Below, piece by piece: positions 54,046 to 63,900 of a DNA stretch of 64,000 nucleotides. A model generated the notes under the pieces. It ran no database searches, was not told where the DNA came from, and worked only from the letters and a program-made list of their open reading frames with translations. Position numbers and translations under genes: made by a program. The stretch's first letter is position 1. The number at the start of each line of letters is the position of its first letter. This DNA comes from an uncultured Burkholderiales bacterium (GTDB lineage: Bacteria > Pseudomonadota > Gammaproteobacteria > Burkholderiales > Burkholderiaceae_C): assembly GCA_937873395.1 (NCBI GenBank), contig CALMYH010000054.1:1-64000 (forward strand). Reading direction: 5' to 3'.

Positions 54046-54219
54046 ATGAGCGACCCCAAGACTTGGATGTGCCTGATTTGCGGCTGGATCTACGACGAGG
54101 CGGCCGGTGCTCCCGACCACGGCATCGCCCCCGGCACGGCATGGGCCGATGTCCCCATGAACTGGACCTGTCCAGAATGCGGGGCCCGCAAGGAAGACTT
54201 CGAAATGGTGCAGATCTGA
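54046..54219 (+). CDS. Rubredoxin
   Basis: A 57-residue Fe(SCys)4 electron carrier. The two Cys pairs are CLIC (about 9-12) and CPEC (about 43-46), with the surrounding CGWIYDEAAGAPDHGIAPGT and DVPMNWTCPECGARKEDF typical of rubredoxins. ATG 54046 gives the usual length; in-frame ATGs at 54025 and 54031 would add five to seven residues. A rubredoxin immediately before pilG is a recurrent Burkholderiales arrangement. Redox partners are not evident. Confidence 0.93.
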   Translation: MSDPKTWMCLICGWIYDEAAGAPDHGIAPGTAWADVPMNWTCPECGARKEDFEMVQI

Positions 54220-54278
54220 CGGCCCGACCGTCCTGCCTGCCCACCCATCACTGACGCCTTTTCCGGAGCAAGCCCAAC

Positions 54279-54674
54279 GTGAGCACGAACGCATCGCTGA
54301 AGGTCCTGGTGGTGGACGACAGCAACACCATCCGGCGCAGTGCCGAAATCTTTCTCAAGCAGGGCGGTCACGAGGTGCTGCTGGCCGAGGACGGTTTCGA
54401 CGCGCTGGCCAAGATCAACGACTACCAGCCGGATCTGGTGTTCTGCGACATCCTGATGCCTCGCCTGGACGGCTACCAGACCTGCGCCATCATCAAGCGC
54501 AACGCGCGTTTTGCCGGGCTTCCGGTGGTCATGCTCTCGTCCAAGGACGGTGTGTTCGACAAGGCGCGCGGACGCATGGTGGGATCGCAGGAGTACCTGA
54601 CCAAACCCTTCACCAAAGACCAGTTGCTGCAAGCGGTGCAGCAGTTCGGTGCCAACCCCAACGGAGCTGCGTGA
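54279..54674 (+). CDS. pilG: Twitching motility response regulator PilG
   Basis: A 131-residue single receiver. Acidic residues D13/D14 (VVDDSNTIRRS), the phospho-acceptor D57 in LVFCDILMPRLDG, Ser in VVMLSSKDG and the Lys in YLTKPFTKD. The VFDKARGRMVGSQEYLTKPF block is typical of PilG. In the Pil-Chp system PilG is phosphorylated by the CheA-like kinase and promotes type IV pilus extension. The start is GTG. Its TGA overlaps the pilH ATG. Confidence 0.93.
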   Translation: MSTNASLKVLVVDDSNTIRRSAEIFLKQGGHEVLLAEDGFDALAKINDYQPDLVFCDILMPRLDGYQTCAIIKRNARFAGLPVVMLSSKDGVFDKARGRMVGSQEYLTKPFTKDQLLQAVQQFGANPNGAA

Positions 54675-55039
54675 TGCCCATCCAGAAAGTGCTCGTCGTC
54701 GACGATTCCAAGACCGAACTCATGGTCCTGTCGGACTTGTTGGGTAAAAACGGCTACACCGTGCGGACCGCCGAGAATGCCGATGAAGCCTTTCGTCGGC
54801 TAGGCGAAGAAAAGCCCGACCTGATCCTGATGGACGTGGTGATGCCCGGTCAGAATGGTTTCCAGTTGACCCGCGCCATCACGCGGGATCCCCAGTTTTC
54901 GAACATCCCGATCATCATGTGCACCAGCAAGAACCAGGAGACCGATCGCGTGTGGGGCATGCGGCAGGGTGCACGCGATTACGTGACCAAACCGGTCAAT
55001 GGCGAGGAGCTGATCTCCAAGATCCGGGCGCTGGGTTGA
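54674..55039 (+). CDS. pilH: Twitching motility response regulator PilH
   Basis: A 121-residue single receiver with DD at about 9-10 (VLVVDDSKTELM), the phospho-acceptor Asp in LILMDVVMPGQNGFQ near 53, Thr in MCTSKNQETD and Lys in YVTKPVNGEEL. It matches PilH, which in Pseudomonas supports pilus retraction or acts as a phosphate sink. The TGATG junction with pilG and the GGAG seven bases upstream support ATG 54674. Confidence 0.93.
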   Translation: MPIQKVLVVDDSKTELMVLSDLLGKNGYTVRTAENADEAFRRLGEEKPDLILMDVVMPGQNGFQLTRAITRDPQFSNIPIIMCTSKNQETDRVWGMRQGARDYVTKPVNGEELISKIRALG

Positions 55040-55069
55040 CCCGTCCTGTCTGATCGACGCGAACACAGC

Positions 55070-55603
55070 ATGGCCAACCGTCAGTCACTCAAGGAGCTTC
55101 AGGAACGCCTGGCGCAGCGCCTCACCGCTGCTCGGACCGAGGCGGCCACCGCCTCCTGGTTGGCCGTCGAGGCGGGTGGGCAGGCGTTTCTGTTTCCCCT
55201 GGTTCAGGCGGGAGAGATTTTTCCCTGTGGGGGCATCAGGTCCGTCCCCTACACCAAACCCTGGTACCTCGGTGTTGCCGCCCTCCGGGGTGGGTTGCAG
55301 GGGGTGGTCGACCTGGTGACACTGATGCCCGGAGGCTCGCGTGATGCCGTGGTGACCGACCGGGTCACGTCCGAATCGCGGCTGGTGAGCCTGCACGGCG
55401 CGCTCGGTGTCAATGCCGTTTTGCTCATTGACCGCCTGCTCGGCTTGCGCCAGTCATCGGGTTTCACCGCGGCCGGAGATCCGCCTCCGGGGTCTCCGGC
55501 CTATGTGACGCGAGTGCTCACCGACGGAGAAGGTCGTTCCTGGTTGGAAGTCGACTTGCAGGCGCTGGCCGGTGATCCGGAGTTTCTCTCGATTGCAGCC
55601 TGA
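55070..55603 (+). CDS. pilI: Twitching motility CheW-like adaptor PilI
   Basis: A 177-residue CheW-domain protein. The domain occupies about 25-165, with FLFPLVQAGEIFPCGGIRSVPYTKPWYLGVAALRG matching the PilI/CheW fold. It links the receptor PilJ to the CheA-like kinase. It begins 30 bases after pilH. The 59-base gap to pilJ contains a T-tract hairpin. Confidence 0.9.
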   Translation: MANRQSLKELQERLAQRLTAARTEAATASWLAVEAGGQAFLFPLVQAGEIFPCGGIRSVPYTKPWYLGVAALRGGLQGVVDLVTLMPGGSRDAVVTDRVTSESRLVSLHGALGVNAVLLIDRLLGLRQSSGFTAAGDPPPGSPAYVTRVLTDGEGRSWLEVDLQALAGDPEFLSIAA

Positions 55604-55623
55604 TGCTGCACAGCCCGGTCGGG

Positions 55624-55647
55624 CGCTGTCTGTCGTAGCGTTTTTTT
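55624..55647 (+). terminator. Weak intrinsic terminator/attenuator between pilI and pilJ
   Basis: CGCT (55624-55627) and AGCG (55637-55640) form a short stem directly followed by seven T residues (55641-55647). A second possible pairing, ACAGC with GCTGT (55610-55629), overlaps it, so the two structures exclude each other. It could lower expression of pilJ-pilL relative to pilGHI. Confidence 0.4.
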
Positions 55648-55662
55648 GTTGGAAGGTTTCGT

Positions 55663-57909
55663 ATGGCCCTGCTTGATCGTTTTCCAGGTCTGATGAAGAA
55701 AAAGACCGGCGATGAACCCGAGGCTCCTGGCGGGGTCGATCAGGCCGTTGCAGAGTTGGCCGCCGCCAGTCTGGCTGCGACGCCTGAGGACTTTGCAGAA
55801 AGCCGGCTGGCATCGGACGACGAGCCGCAGCCTTTCATCGGTGGGGTGGTCACGCTGCCCCTGCTGGGACAGAGACCGCCGGAGAAGCACCAGAGAACCC
55901 TCTCGATCCTGCTGGCCGTCGCGCTGGTGGTGCTGGGTGCGGCGACGGTGTATGCGCTCAACCAGGCCGAGAAGACCGGTCAGCAGGTGGCCGCCAGCGG
56001 TCAGGCCCTGATGCAGTCACAGCGACTGGCCAAGAGCGTGTCCCAGGCCCTGGTGGGATCGCCGGAAGCCTTCGTGGAGGTCCGGGACAGCGCCCAGGTG
56101 CTGGCCAGCAACTCGCGGGGCCTTCGCGACGGCAATCCGCAGCTGTCGCTGGCTCCGCTTGACCAGAGCTTTGCGCCTGCGCTGACGGACATCCTGACGC
56201 GGGTCGATGAAGCCGAGCGCAATTCGGCCGCCATCCTGGCGCAGCAGCAGGTGTTGACGCAGGTGGGTGCCGCCTTGCGGACCATCAACCGACAGTCGTC
56301 CGACCTGCTGGAGATTGCAGAGACCGTGTCCTCGCTCAAGCTGCAGCAGAATGCGCCAGCTGCCGAGATCGCGGCCGCCGGCCAGCTGGTGATGTTGACC
56401 CAACGCATCGGCAAGTCGGCCAACGAATTCCTCACCCTGGAGGGTGTCAGCCCCGAGGCGGTGTTCCTGCTCGGCAAGGACTTGAACACGTTCAAGGAAA
56501 TCGGTGAAGGCCTGCTGGGGGGCAGCCAGGAACTGCGCCTGAGTGCTGCCCGCGACCCGCAGGTGCGCGAGAATCTCGAGGCCTTGCTGGCCTTGTACGA
56601 GCAGACGAGAACCGAGGCCGGAGCCATCCTCGGCAACCTGCAGGGTCTGGTCTCGGCACGTGAGGCCCAGGCGGCCATCGTGACCGACAGCGAACCCCTG
56701 CGCATCGCGCTGGAGAAGATGCAGTCCGATCTCTCCTCGCGTTCGGGGCTGGGTGCGGGTCAGGTGGCGCTGCTGGTGGCCACCGCCCTGTTTGCGCTGC
56801 TGTGCGCGGTCGGTCTGGCCTATGTGCAACTGCTCGACAGCCGCCAGCGCCAGCTGGTGGCCGAGAGCCAGCGCCGCGCGGCCGAGGGTCTGGAGCAGGA
56901 GGCCAAGCGCGTCAACGATGCCAACCAGGCCGCCATTCTGAGGCTCATGAATGAACTGCAGACGGTGGCCGAAGGCGACCTGACCCAGGAAGCGACCGTG
57001 ACCGAGGACATCACCGGCGCCATCGCCGACTCGGTGAACTACACGGTGGAAGAGCTGCGCTCGCTGGTGGGCAACGTGCAGGCCACGGCCACCCGGGTGG
57101 CCCAGACGACGTCGGCGGTGGAAAGCACCTCGACCGAACTGCTGGCCGCCTCGACCGAGCAGCTGCGCGAAATCCGCGAAACCGGCCAGTCGGTGCTGGA
57201 CATGGCGCAGCGCATCAACCAGGTGTCCGGTCAGGCCCAGGAGTCGGCCCAGGTGGCCCGGGCTTCGCTGCAGGCCGCTGAGTCCGGCTTGCAGGCGGTG
57301 CAGGACGCCATCGGCGGTATGAATGCCATCCGTGACCAGATCCAGGAAACCTCCAAGCGCATCAAGCGGCTGGGCGAATCGTCGCAGGAGATCGGTGAAA
57401 TCACCGAGCTGATCTCGGACATCACCGAACAGACGAACGTGCTGGCCCTGAACGCCGCCATCCAGGCAGCGTCGGCCGGTGAAGCCGGTCGAGGCTTCTC
57501 GGTGGTGGCGGAAGAGGTGCAGCGTCTGGCCGAGCGCTCGGCGGATGCCACGCGCCAGATTGCGGCGCTGGTGAAAGCCATTCAGACCGACACACAGGAT
57601 GCCGTGGCCGCCATGGAGCGTTCCACCCAGGGTGTGGTCGAAGGGGCCAAGCTCTCGGACAACGCGGGAACCGCCCTGTCCGAGATTGACCGCGTGTCGC
57701 GCCGACTGGCCGAACTGATTGAACAGATTTCCAACTCGGCACTGCGTGAAGCCGAATCGGCCAACGAAGTGGCCGGCAACATCCAGCACATTTTTGCAGT
57801 GACCGAGCAGACCGGTGAAGGTACCCGCTCCACCGCCCAGCAGGTCCGGGAACTGTCGGCGATGGCCGAGGAATTGCGCCAGTCGGTATCCCGGTTCAAG
57901 ATCGCCTGA
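55663..57909 (+). CDS. pilJ: Twitching motility methyl-accepting protein PilJ
   Basis: A 748-residue chemoreceptor. A cytoplasmic N-terminal segment of about 75 residues precedes TM1 (about 82-103). The periplasmic PilJ-type sensor (about 104-365) contains two related helical modules rich in QRLAKSV and [15 protein letters not shown] blocks. TM2 lies at about 367-390, then HAMP, then the signalling domain with tip [26 protein letters not shown] near 585-610. GGAAGG precedes the ATG. PilJ senses surface contact or pilin/phosphatidylethanolamine signals in other species and controls twitching through PilL. Confidence 0.94.
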   Translation: MALLDRFPGLMKKKTGDEPEAPGGVDQAVAELAAASLAATPEDFAESRLASDDEPQPFIGGVVTLPLLGQRPPEKHQRTLSILLAVALVVLGAATVYALNQAEKTGQQVAASGQALMQSQRLAKSVSQALVGSPEAFVEVRDSAQVLASNSRGLRDGNPQLSLAPLDQSFAPALTDILTRVDEAERNSAAILAQQQVLTQVGAALRTINRQSSDLLEIAETVSSLKLQQNAPAAEIAAAGQLVMLTQRIGKSANEFLTLEGVSPEAVFLLGKDLNTFKEIGEGLLGGSQELRLSAARDPQVRENLEALLALYEQTRTEAGAILGNLQGLVSAREAQAAIVTDSEPLRIALEKMQSDLSSRSGLGAGQVALLVATALFALLCAVGLAYVQLLDSRQRQLVAESQRRAAEGLEQEAKRVNDANQAAILRLMNELQTVAEGDLTQEATVTEDITGAIADSVNYTVEELRSLVGNVQATATRVAQTTSAVESTSTELLAASTEQLREIRETGQSVLDMAQRINQVSGQAQESAQVARASLQAAESGLQAVQDAIGGMNAIRDQIQETSKRIKRLGESSQEIGEITELISDITEQTNVLALNAAIQAASAGEAGRGFSVVAEEVQRLAERSADATRQIAALVKAIQTDTQDAVAAMERSTQGVVEGAKLSDNAGTALSEIDRVSRRLAELIEQISNSALREAESANEVAGNIQHIFAVTEQTGEGTRSTAQQVRELSAMAEELRQSVSRFKIA

Positions 57910-57921
57910 CCCCCGAAGACC

Positions 57922-60900
57922 ATGTTGTCCGACACCACCCGAGACGCCCTGTCCGGCGAAGCCTCCGCCACCGATCTGGGGCCGCTGGCCTGGGTGTTCG
58001 ACGAGCTGCGCAAGTCGCTCGATGGCGCCAACAAGGCGATCAAGCGTTTTGTGCGAGAGACCGAGCAGGCGCGCGTGAGCGACCTCGAGGCGGTGGATCC
58101 GGCCTCGCTGCGCATCGCCCGCCAGCAGCTGCACCAGGCGGTCGGTGCGCTGGAGATGGTGGGCCTGGCGGCGCCGGCCCAGGTGGTGCGTGCCATGGAG
58201 TCCGCGGTGCAGCGCTTCGTCCAGAAGCCGCTGACTTGCACTCCCGAGTCGGCCGAAAAGGTCGAGCGCGCCGGGTTTGCGCTGGTCGAGTACCTGGAAT
58301 CCGTGCTCAATGGGCGTTCCGTTCCCCCGGTGGCACTGTTTCCTCAATACCGCGATGTGCAGGAGATCGCGGTGGCCGAGCGCATCCACCCGGCCGACCT
58401 GTGGTCCCACGAGCACCGTGGCCTGCAGGCCGGTCCCGCCCAGGGGGTGACGCCGCTGCAATGCGAGCCGGCGCTGCGCTCCCTCTTCGATCGTCTGGTC
58501 TTGCTGGTGGTCAAGACCCAGAGCGCCGCTGCGGCTCAGCAATTGTCCAAGCTCTCGGCCGGTTTGTCGGCCGGCGCATCCGATTCCCGGGTGCAGTCGT
58601 TCTGGCGTGTCACGGCCGCCTATTTCGAGGCACTGGCGCAAGGCCTGCTGCCGATGGACGTGTATGTGAAGCGGGCCGCTTCGCGCGTGCTGCTGCAGTT
58701 CGCCACCTTGTCCCAGGGGCAGCGCCAGATCTCCGAAACCCTGATGCACGACCTGCTGTTCATGTGTGCACAGGCAACGGGGCTGGCCCCGGAGAAATCG
58801 GCCCATCTGGCGGTGGTCCGTTCTGCGTTCGGACTCGACCGGGAAACCGCTGTCGATTACCAGAAAACCACGCTGGGCCGCTACGATCCGGCCATTCTGG
58901 CGCAGGCCCGCAAGCGAATCCAGTCGGCCAAGGAGTCCTGGTCGCTGTTCTCGGGCGGCGATGCCAGCCGGGCGCGTCAGGTGATCGACCATTTCGGTCT
59001 GCTCGGGGATTCCCTGCTCAAGCTGCACCCGGCCAGCACCGTCCTGGCACAGGCCTTGGTCAGGGCGTCCGACCAGGCTGCGCGCGACGCCCGCGGCGTG
59101 CGTCCTGAGCTGGCCATGGAAGTGGCCACCACCACCCTGTTCCTGGAGGCGGCCTTCGAGGATTTTGATCCGCAGGCGCCTGAGATGACCGAGCGCACCC
59201 AGGCACTGGCAACCAGGCTGGATGCGGTGCTGGCGGGCGAGGCGGCGCAGCCGCTGGAACCCTGGATGGAGCAGTTGTACCGCCGTGTCAGTGACCGCCA
59301 GACCATGGGCAGCGTGGTCGGGGAACTCAAGGCGTCGCTGACCGAGGCCGAGAAGTCGCTCGACCAGTTTTTCCGCAATCCGGTTGAGAAGGGTGGCCTC
59401 CCGCTGGCGGTGAGTCAGTTGGCCCAGATGCGTGGGGTGCTGTCCGTGCTCGGTCTCGACCAGGCCGTTCAGGCGGTCAGCCGGATGCGCACCAGCGTCG
59501 AGCAGATTCTGGATACCGAGGTGGACGAGGACAAGGCTCGCACCGCAGGGACTTTCCAGCAGCTGGGCAACAACCTGAGCGCGCTGAGCTTCATGGTGGA
59601 CATGCTGAACTACCAGCCTGCGCTGGCCAAGAAGCTGTTCGTGTTCGACGACGAGCTGGGCGAGCTGGTCCCGATGATGGGGCGAAGCCCGGCAGCGGCG
59701 CAGCCTGTCCATCCTTCGCACGAAGCGGCGCAGGAAATCGGCGCGGGTGTGCAGCGGGTGGTCGAGGGGGTCGAGGCCGGCGTCGATCTGGCCGACCTGA
59801 GCCAGCGGCTGGGCGACCTGGCATCCCAGGCTTCGCTGGCCGAACAGCCGTCGGTGGCCAAGGCCGCGCAGGACGCTGCCGAGGCCGTCATCCGGGCCGA
59901 TGCGCAGGCCGGGGCACAGGCGCTGGCCGAGCTGGCCCAGTCGCAGTTTGCCCCCCTTTCCGCCGATCCGGGACGGCCCGATCCGAGCCTGGCGACCGAC
60001 GACGGGGACGAGGACGACTTGCAGGGCATCTTCCTCGAAGAGGCCCGCGAAGTGGTCGGTCAGGGACTGGAGGCGATCGCACAGCTGCTGGTGGAGCCAG
60101 GGGAGCTGGAGCACCTGACCGCGCTGCGGCGGGCCTTTCATACCCTCAAGGGCAGTTCGCGCATGGTGGCGCTCAACGAGTTTGGCGAAGCGGCGTGGGC
60201 CATGGAGCAGATGCTCAACGCCGCGCTGGCCGAACAGAAGCCGGCTGCCAGCGACATGCTGCGCGTGGCCGGGGAGGCCATGCGCGCTTTTGGCCACTGG
60301 GTGGAAGACATTGCAGCTTCAGGCGCGCAGCACTGGAGCGCGCAGCCTTTCCGTCACAGCGCCGAAAGCTGGCGCCAGGATGGGCGCTACCTGCCGCTGG
60401 CGGCAGGCGCCGAGACGGCCAGCCCCGACCACGCTGTCGCGGCCCATGCCACACCCACGGTCGATGCCGATGCGCCTGTTGCCCTCTCCATCCCGGCGTC
60501 GGATGCGACGGTCGATACGGGCGAACCGCCCATCCCCGGCGAGCCGATCGATGTCGTTGAACTGAGTTTCCCGTCCGGGACCGAGATCGCGCCCGAGCCC
60601 GGCGGGACCGAACCGGGAGACATGGCGGGACAGGCGGATTTCGTCGATACCTCTCCCTATGGCGACGAGCTGAATGTCGGTCACCTGTTCGTCGACGTAC
60701 CGGGTGCGGTGCAGGACTTGCCGGTGATCGAGGACATCGATTTCTCGGCCCTGCAGTCGCTGTCGGGCGCCTCGGCGGGGCATCCGCCCCCCGCGCCGGT
60801 CGCCGCCGAGGAAGAGGTTCTGCCACCGCTGGACGAAACGGCGCTGCCTATCCCCGCACCGGAGGGTGACGAAGCCGCTGCCGATGCACGCTTTACCGGC

Positions 60901-63900
60901 GAGGCGGTGTGGACGGCGGAGCCTTCGCCGGCTCCGGGGGTGGCGCCGGTCGCCGCCGAAGGGCTGGTCGAAAATGACGATGAGGGTTCGGCGCTGGCAG
61001 ACGAGCAGGTCCGGATCATCGGTCCCTTGCAGATCGGCATCCGGCTGTACAACGTCTATCTGAACGAGGCCGACGAGTGGTCGCGCCGGCTGGGTGTCTG
61101 TCTGTCCGAATGGGCATTGGAGCGCCACGAGCCCCTGCCTTCGGATGCCGAGGCGCTGGCCCACTCGCTGGCGGGCAGCTCGGCCACGGTCGGGTTCGAG
61201 GCCTTGTCCGGGATCGCGCGTGCGTTGGAGCACGCCCTCGCTGCCCTGTCACAGCATCAGCACGACGGTGTGGCCGCGACCGAGGCACAGGCCAGCCTGT
61301 TTGTCGATGCCTCGGAGGAAATCCGCCGACTGCTGCATCAGTTTGCCGCCGGTTTCCTCAAGGAACCCAGTCCCGAACTTCTGCAGGCCTTGCACCGGGT
61401 CGTGCACGACATGCCTGCAGCAGCGCTGGATGCCGATTCCGTTGACGCGGGGCCAGACATCGAGATCACCTCCCGCTGGGGCCAGCCCGAGCCGGTGCAG
61501 GACATGGAAGTGTCTCTGGCCGACGCGGATGGCATGGCGGAGCCGCCGGCCGTCCACGACGAGACCGTCTTTGCCGCGCTGCCGGGAGTGCCGGCATCGG
61601 TTGGGGACGGTCCGGTCCAGGACATCGACGACGACATCGACGTGCTCGACACCATCGATGCCGACCTGTTCCCGGTGTTTGCCGACGAAGCTGCCGAACT
61701 GTTGCCGCAACTCGGCAGCGCCCTGCGCCAGTGGGTGGCACGCCCCGACAACGGCAGTGCCCGTGCGGAGGTGCTGCGCAATCTCCACACCCTCAAGGGC
61801 AGTGCCCGCCTGGCTGGAGCGCTGCGCCTGGGCGAAATGGTGCACCGGATGGAAACCCAGGCCGAACGCCTGGGCAGCGAGGTGCGGCGCAGCGAAGACG
61901 TCGAGCCACTTCAGCATGACTTCGACGCCATCAGCGCGCGCTTCGAGATGCTGCGCCAGACGGACCTGTCCTCCCAGGATGTGGTGCGCACGGCTGCCGA
62001 ACTCCGGCCATCTGCCGACCCCGCCGGGGCGATGCTTGCGCCGTCCGGGGCGACGGACGGCGGGCCGGACGCTTCCATACCCGCGCTTGCATCGCCGGCG
62101 GTATTGCCCGTGCTGGGCGCGCCCACTCCCATGGCAGCGCGCACCGGCGCGGCGGTACGCGTCCGTCCCGAACTGCTGGACCGCCTGATGAACCAGGCGG
62201 GTGAGGTCATGATTTCTCGTTCCCGGATGGAGAACGAGCTGGTGACCCTGCGCGGATCCCTCAAGGACCTGACAGGCAACCTGGAGCGCCTGCGCCTGCA
62301 GTTGCGTGACATCGAGCTGCAGGCCGAAACGCAGATGCAGTCCCGGTTGGCACAGGCCAAGGACGCGAACCAGTCCTTCGATCCCCTGGAGTTCGACCGC
62401 TTCACCCGGGTGCAGGAACTCACCCGCATGATGGCCGAGTCGGTCAACGACGTGGCGACCGTTCAGCGCAACCTGCAGCGCGCCGTGGAATCCACCGAAG
62501 ACAGCCTGGTGGCCCAGGCCCGCCAGACGCGCGAACTTCAGCGCGACCTGCTGCGCACCCGCATGGTGGAGTTCGAGGGCATCTCCGAGCGCCTCTACCG
62601 TGTGGTGCGCCAGGCGTCCAAGGAAACCGGCAAGCAGGTGCGCCTGGACATTGTGGGCGGCAACATCGAAATGGACCGCGGGGTCCTGGACCGCATGACG
62701 GGCGCTTTCGAGCACCTGCTGCGCAACTGTGTGGTGCACGGCATCGAGCCGCCCGAGCAACGCTTGGCGGCCGGCAAGCCGGCCGAAGGTCAGATCGAGA
62801 TTCGTCTGACCCAGGAGCTCAACGATGTGGCCGTGGTGTTCCGCGATGACGGCGCCGGTCTGGATCTGCAGCGTCTGCTGGTCCGTGCCCAGGAGCAGGG
62901 CTTTGTGGCGCCCGGGGCCGCGCTGTCGGACGACGAGGTCGCCCAGCTCGTCTTCACTGCCGGACTGAGCACCGCCAGCGAGGTGTCCGCACTGGCCGGA
63001 CGGGGCGTTGGCATGGATGTGGTGCGCAGCGACGTGGTGGCCCTGGGTGGACGCATCGTGACCCACACGCAACGTGGGCAGGGCACGAGCTTCGAGCTCA
63101 TGCTGCCCTTGACCACCGCGGTCACCCAGGTGGTGATGCTGCGGGCGGGCGAGCTGACCTGGGGTGTGCCTTCGAATCTGGTGCAGATCGTCCGCCGCGT
63201 CGGTGCGACCGACCTGGCGCGGGCCTATGCGACCGGGACGCTGCAGGAAGGTGGCGAGGACGTGCCGTTCTACTGGGCGGGTGCGCTCATGCAGTCGTCC
63301 ACCCAATCGCAGGAGATGCAGCATCGCACCCTGCCCGTGGTGATTTTCCGCAGTGCGGCCCAGCGGGTGGCGATGCACGTCGACGAAGTGCTGGGCAACC
63401 AGGAAGTCGTGGTCAAGAACCTGGGTCCGCAGCTCTCGCGCCTGCCGGGTCTGGCCGGTATCTCGATGCTGGCCTCGGGGGCCGTGGCCCTGATCTACAA
63501 CCCGGTGGCCCTGTCGACGGTCTATGGCGCCCAGGTGGCCGATTGGGCCGCTACCCAGCAGGCGGCGCCGGCCAAGGCCACGTCGGGCGATGCCGATGCC
63601 CTGTTGGCGGCGCAGGCGGTGTCCGCCGTGCCCCTGGTGCTGGTGGTGGACGACTCGATCACCGTGCGCCGCGTCACGCAGCGACTGCTGCAGCGAGAAG
63701 GCTATCGTGTCTCGCTGGCGGCCGACGGCCTGCAGGCGCTGGAACGCCTGCAGCAGGAGCGCCCCACCGTGGTGCTGTCGGACATCGAAATGCCCCGCAT
63801 GGACGGCTTCGACCTGGTTCGCAACATTCGGGCCGATGCCCGTCTGGCCGACCTGCCGGTGATCATGATCACCTCGCGCATCGCCGAGAAACACCGCGAA

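Noticed and set aside
56017..60297. Minus-strand open frame of 1426 codons opposite pilJ and pilL.
   Set aside because: It spans two convincing sense genes, has shadow composition and no motifs; stop-codon scarcity in GC-rich DNA explains it.
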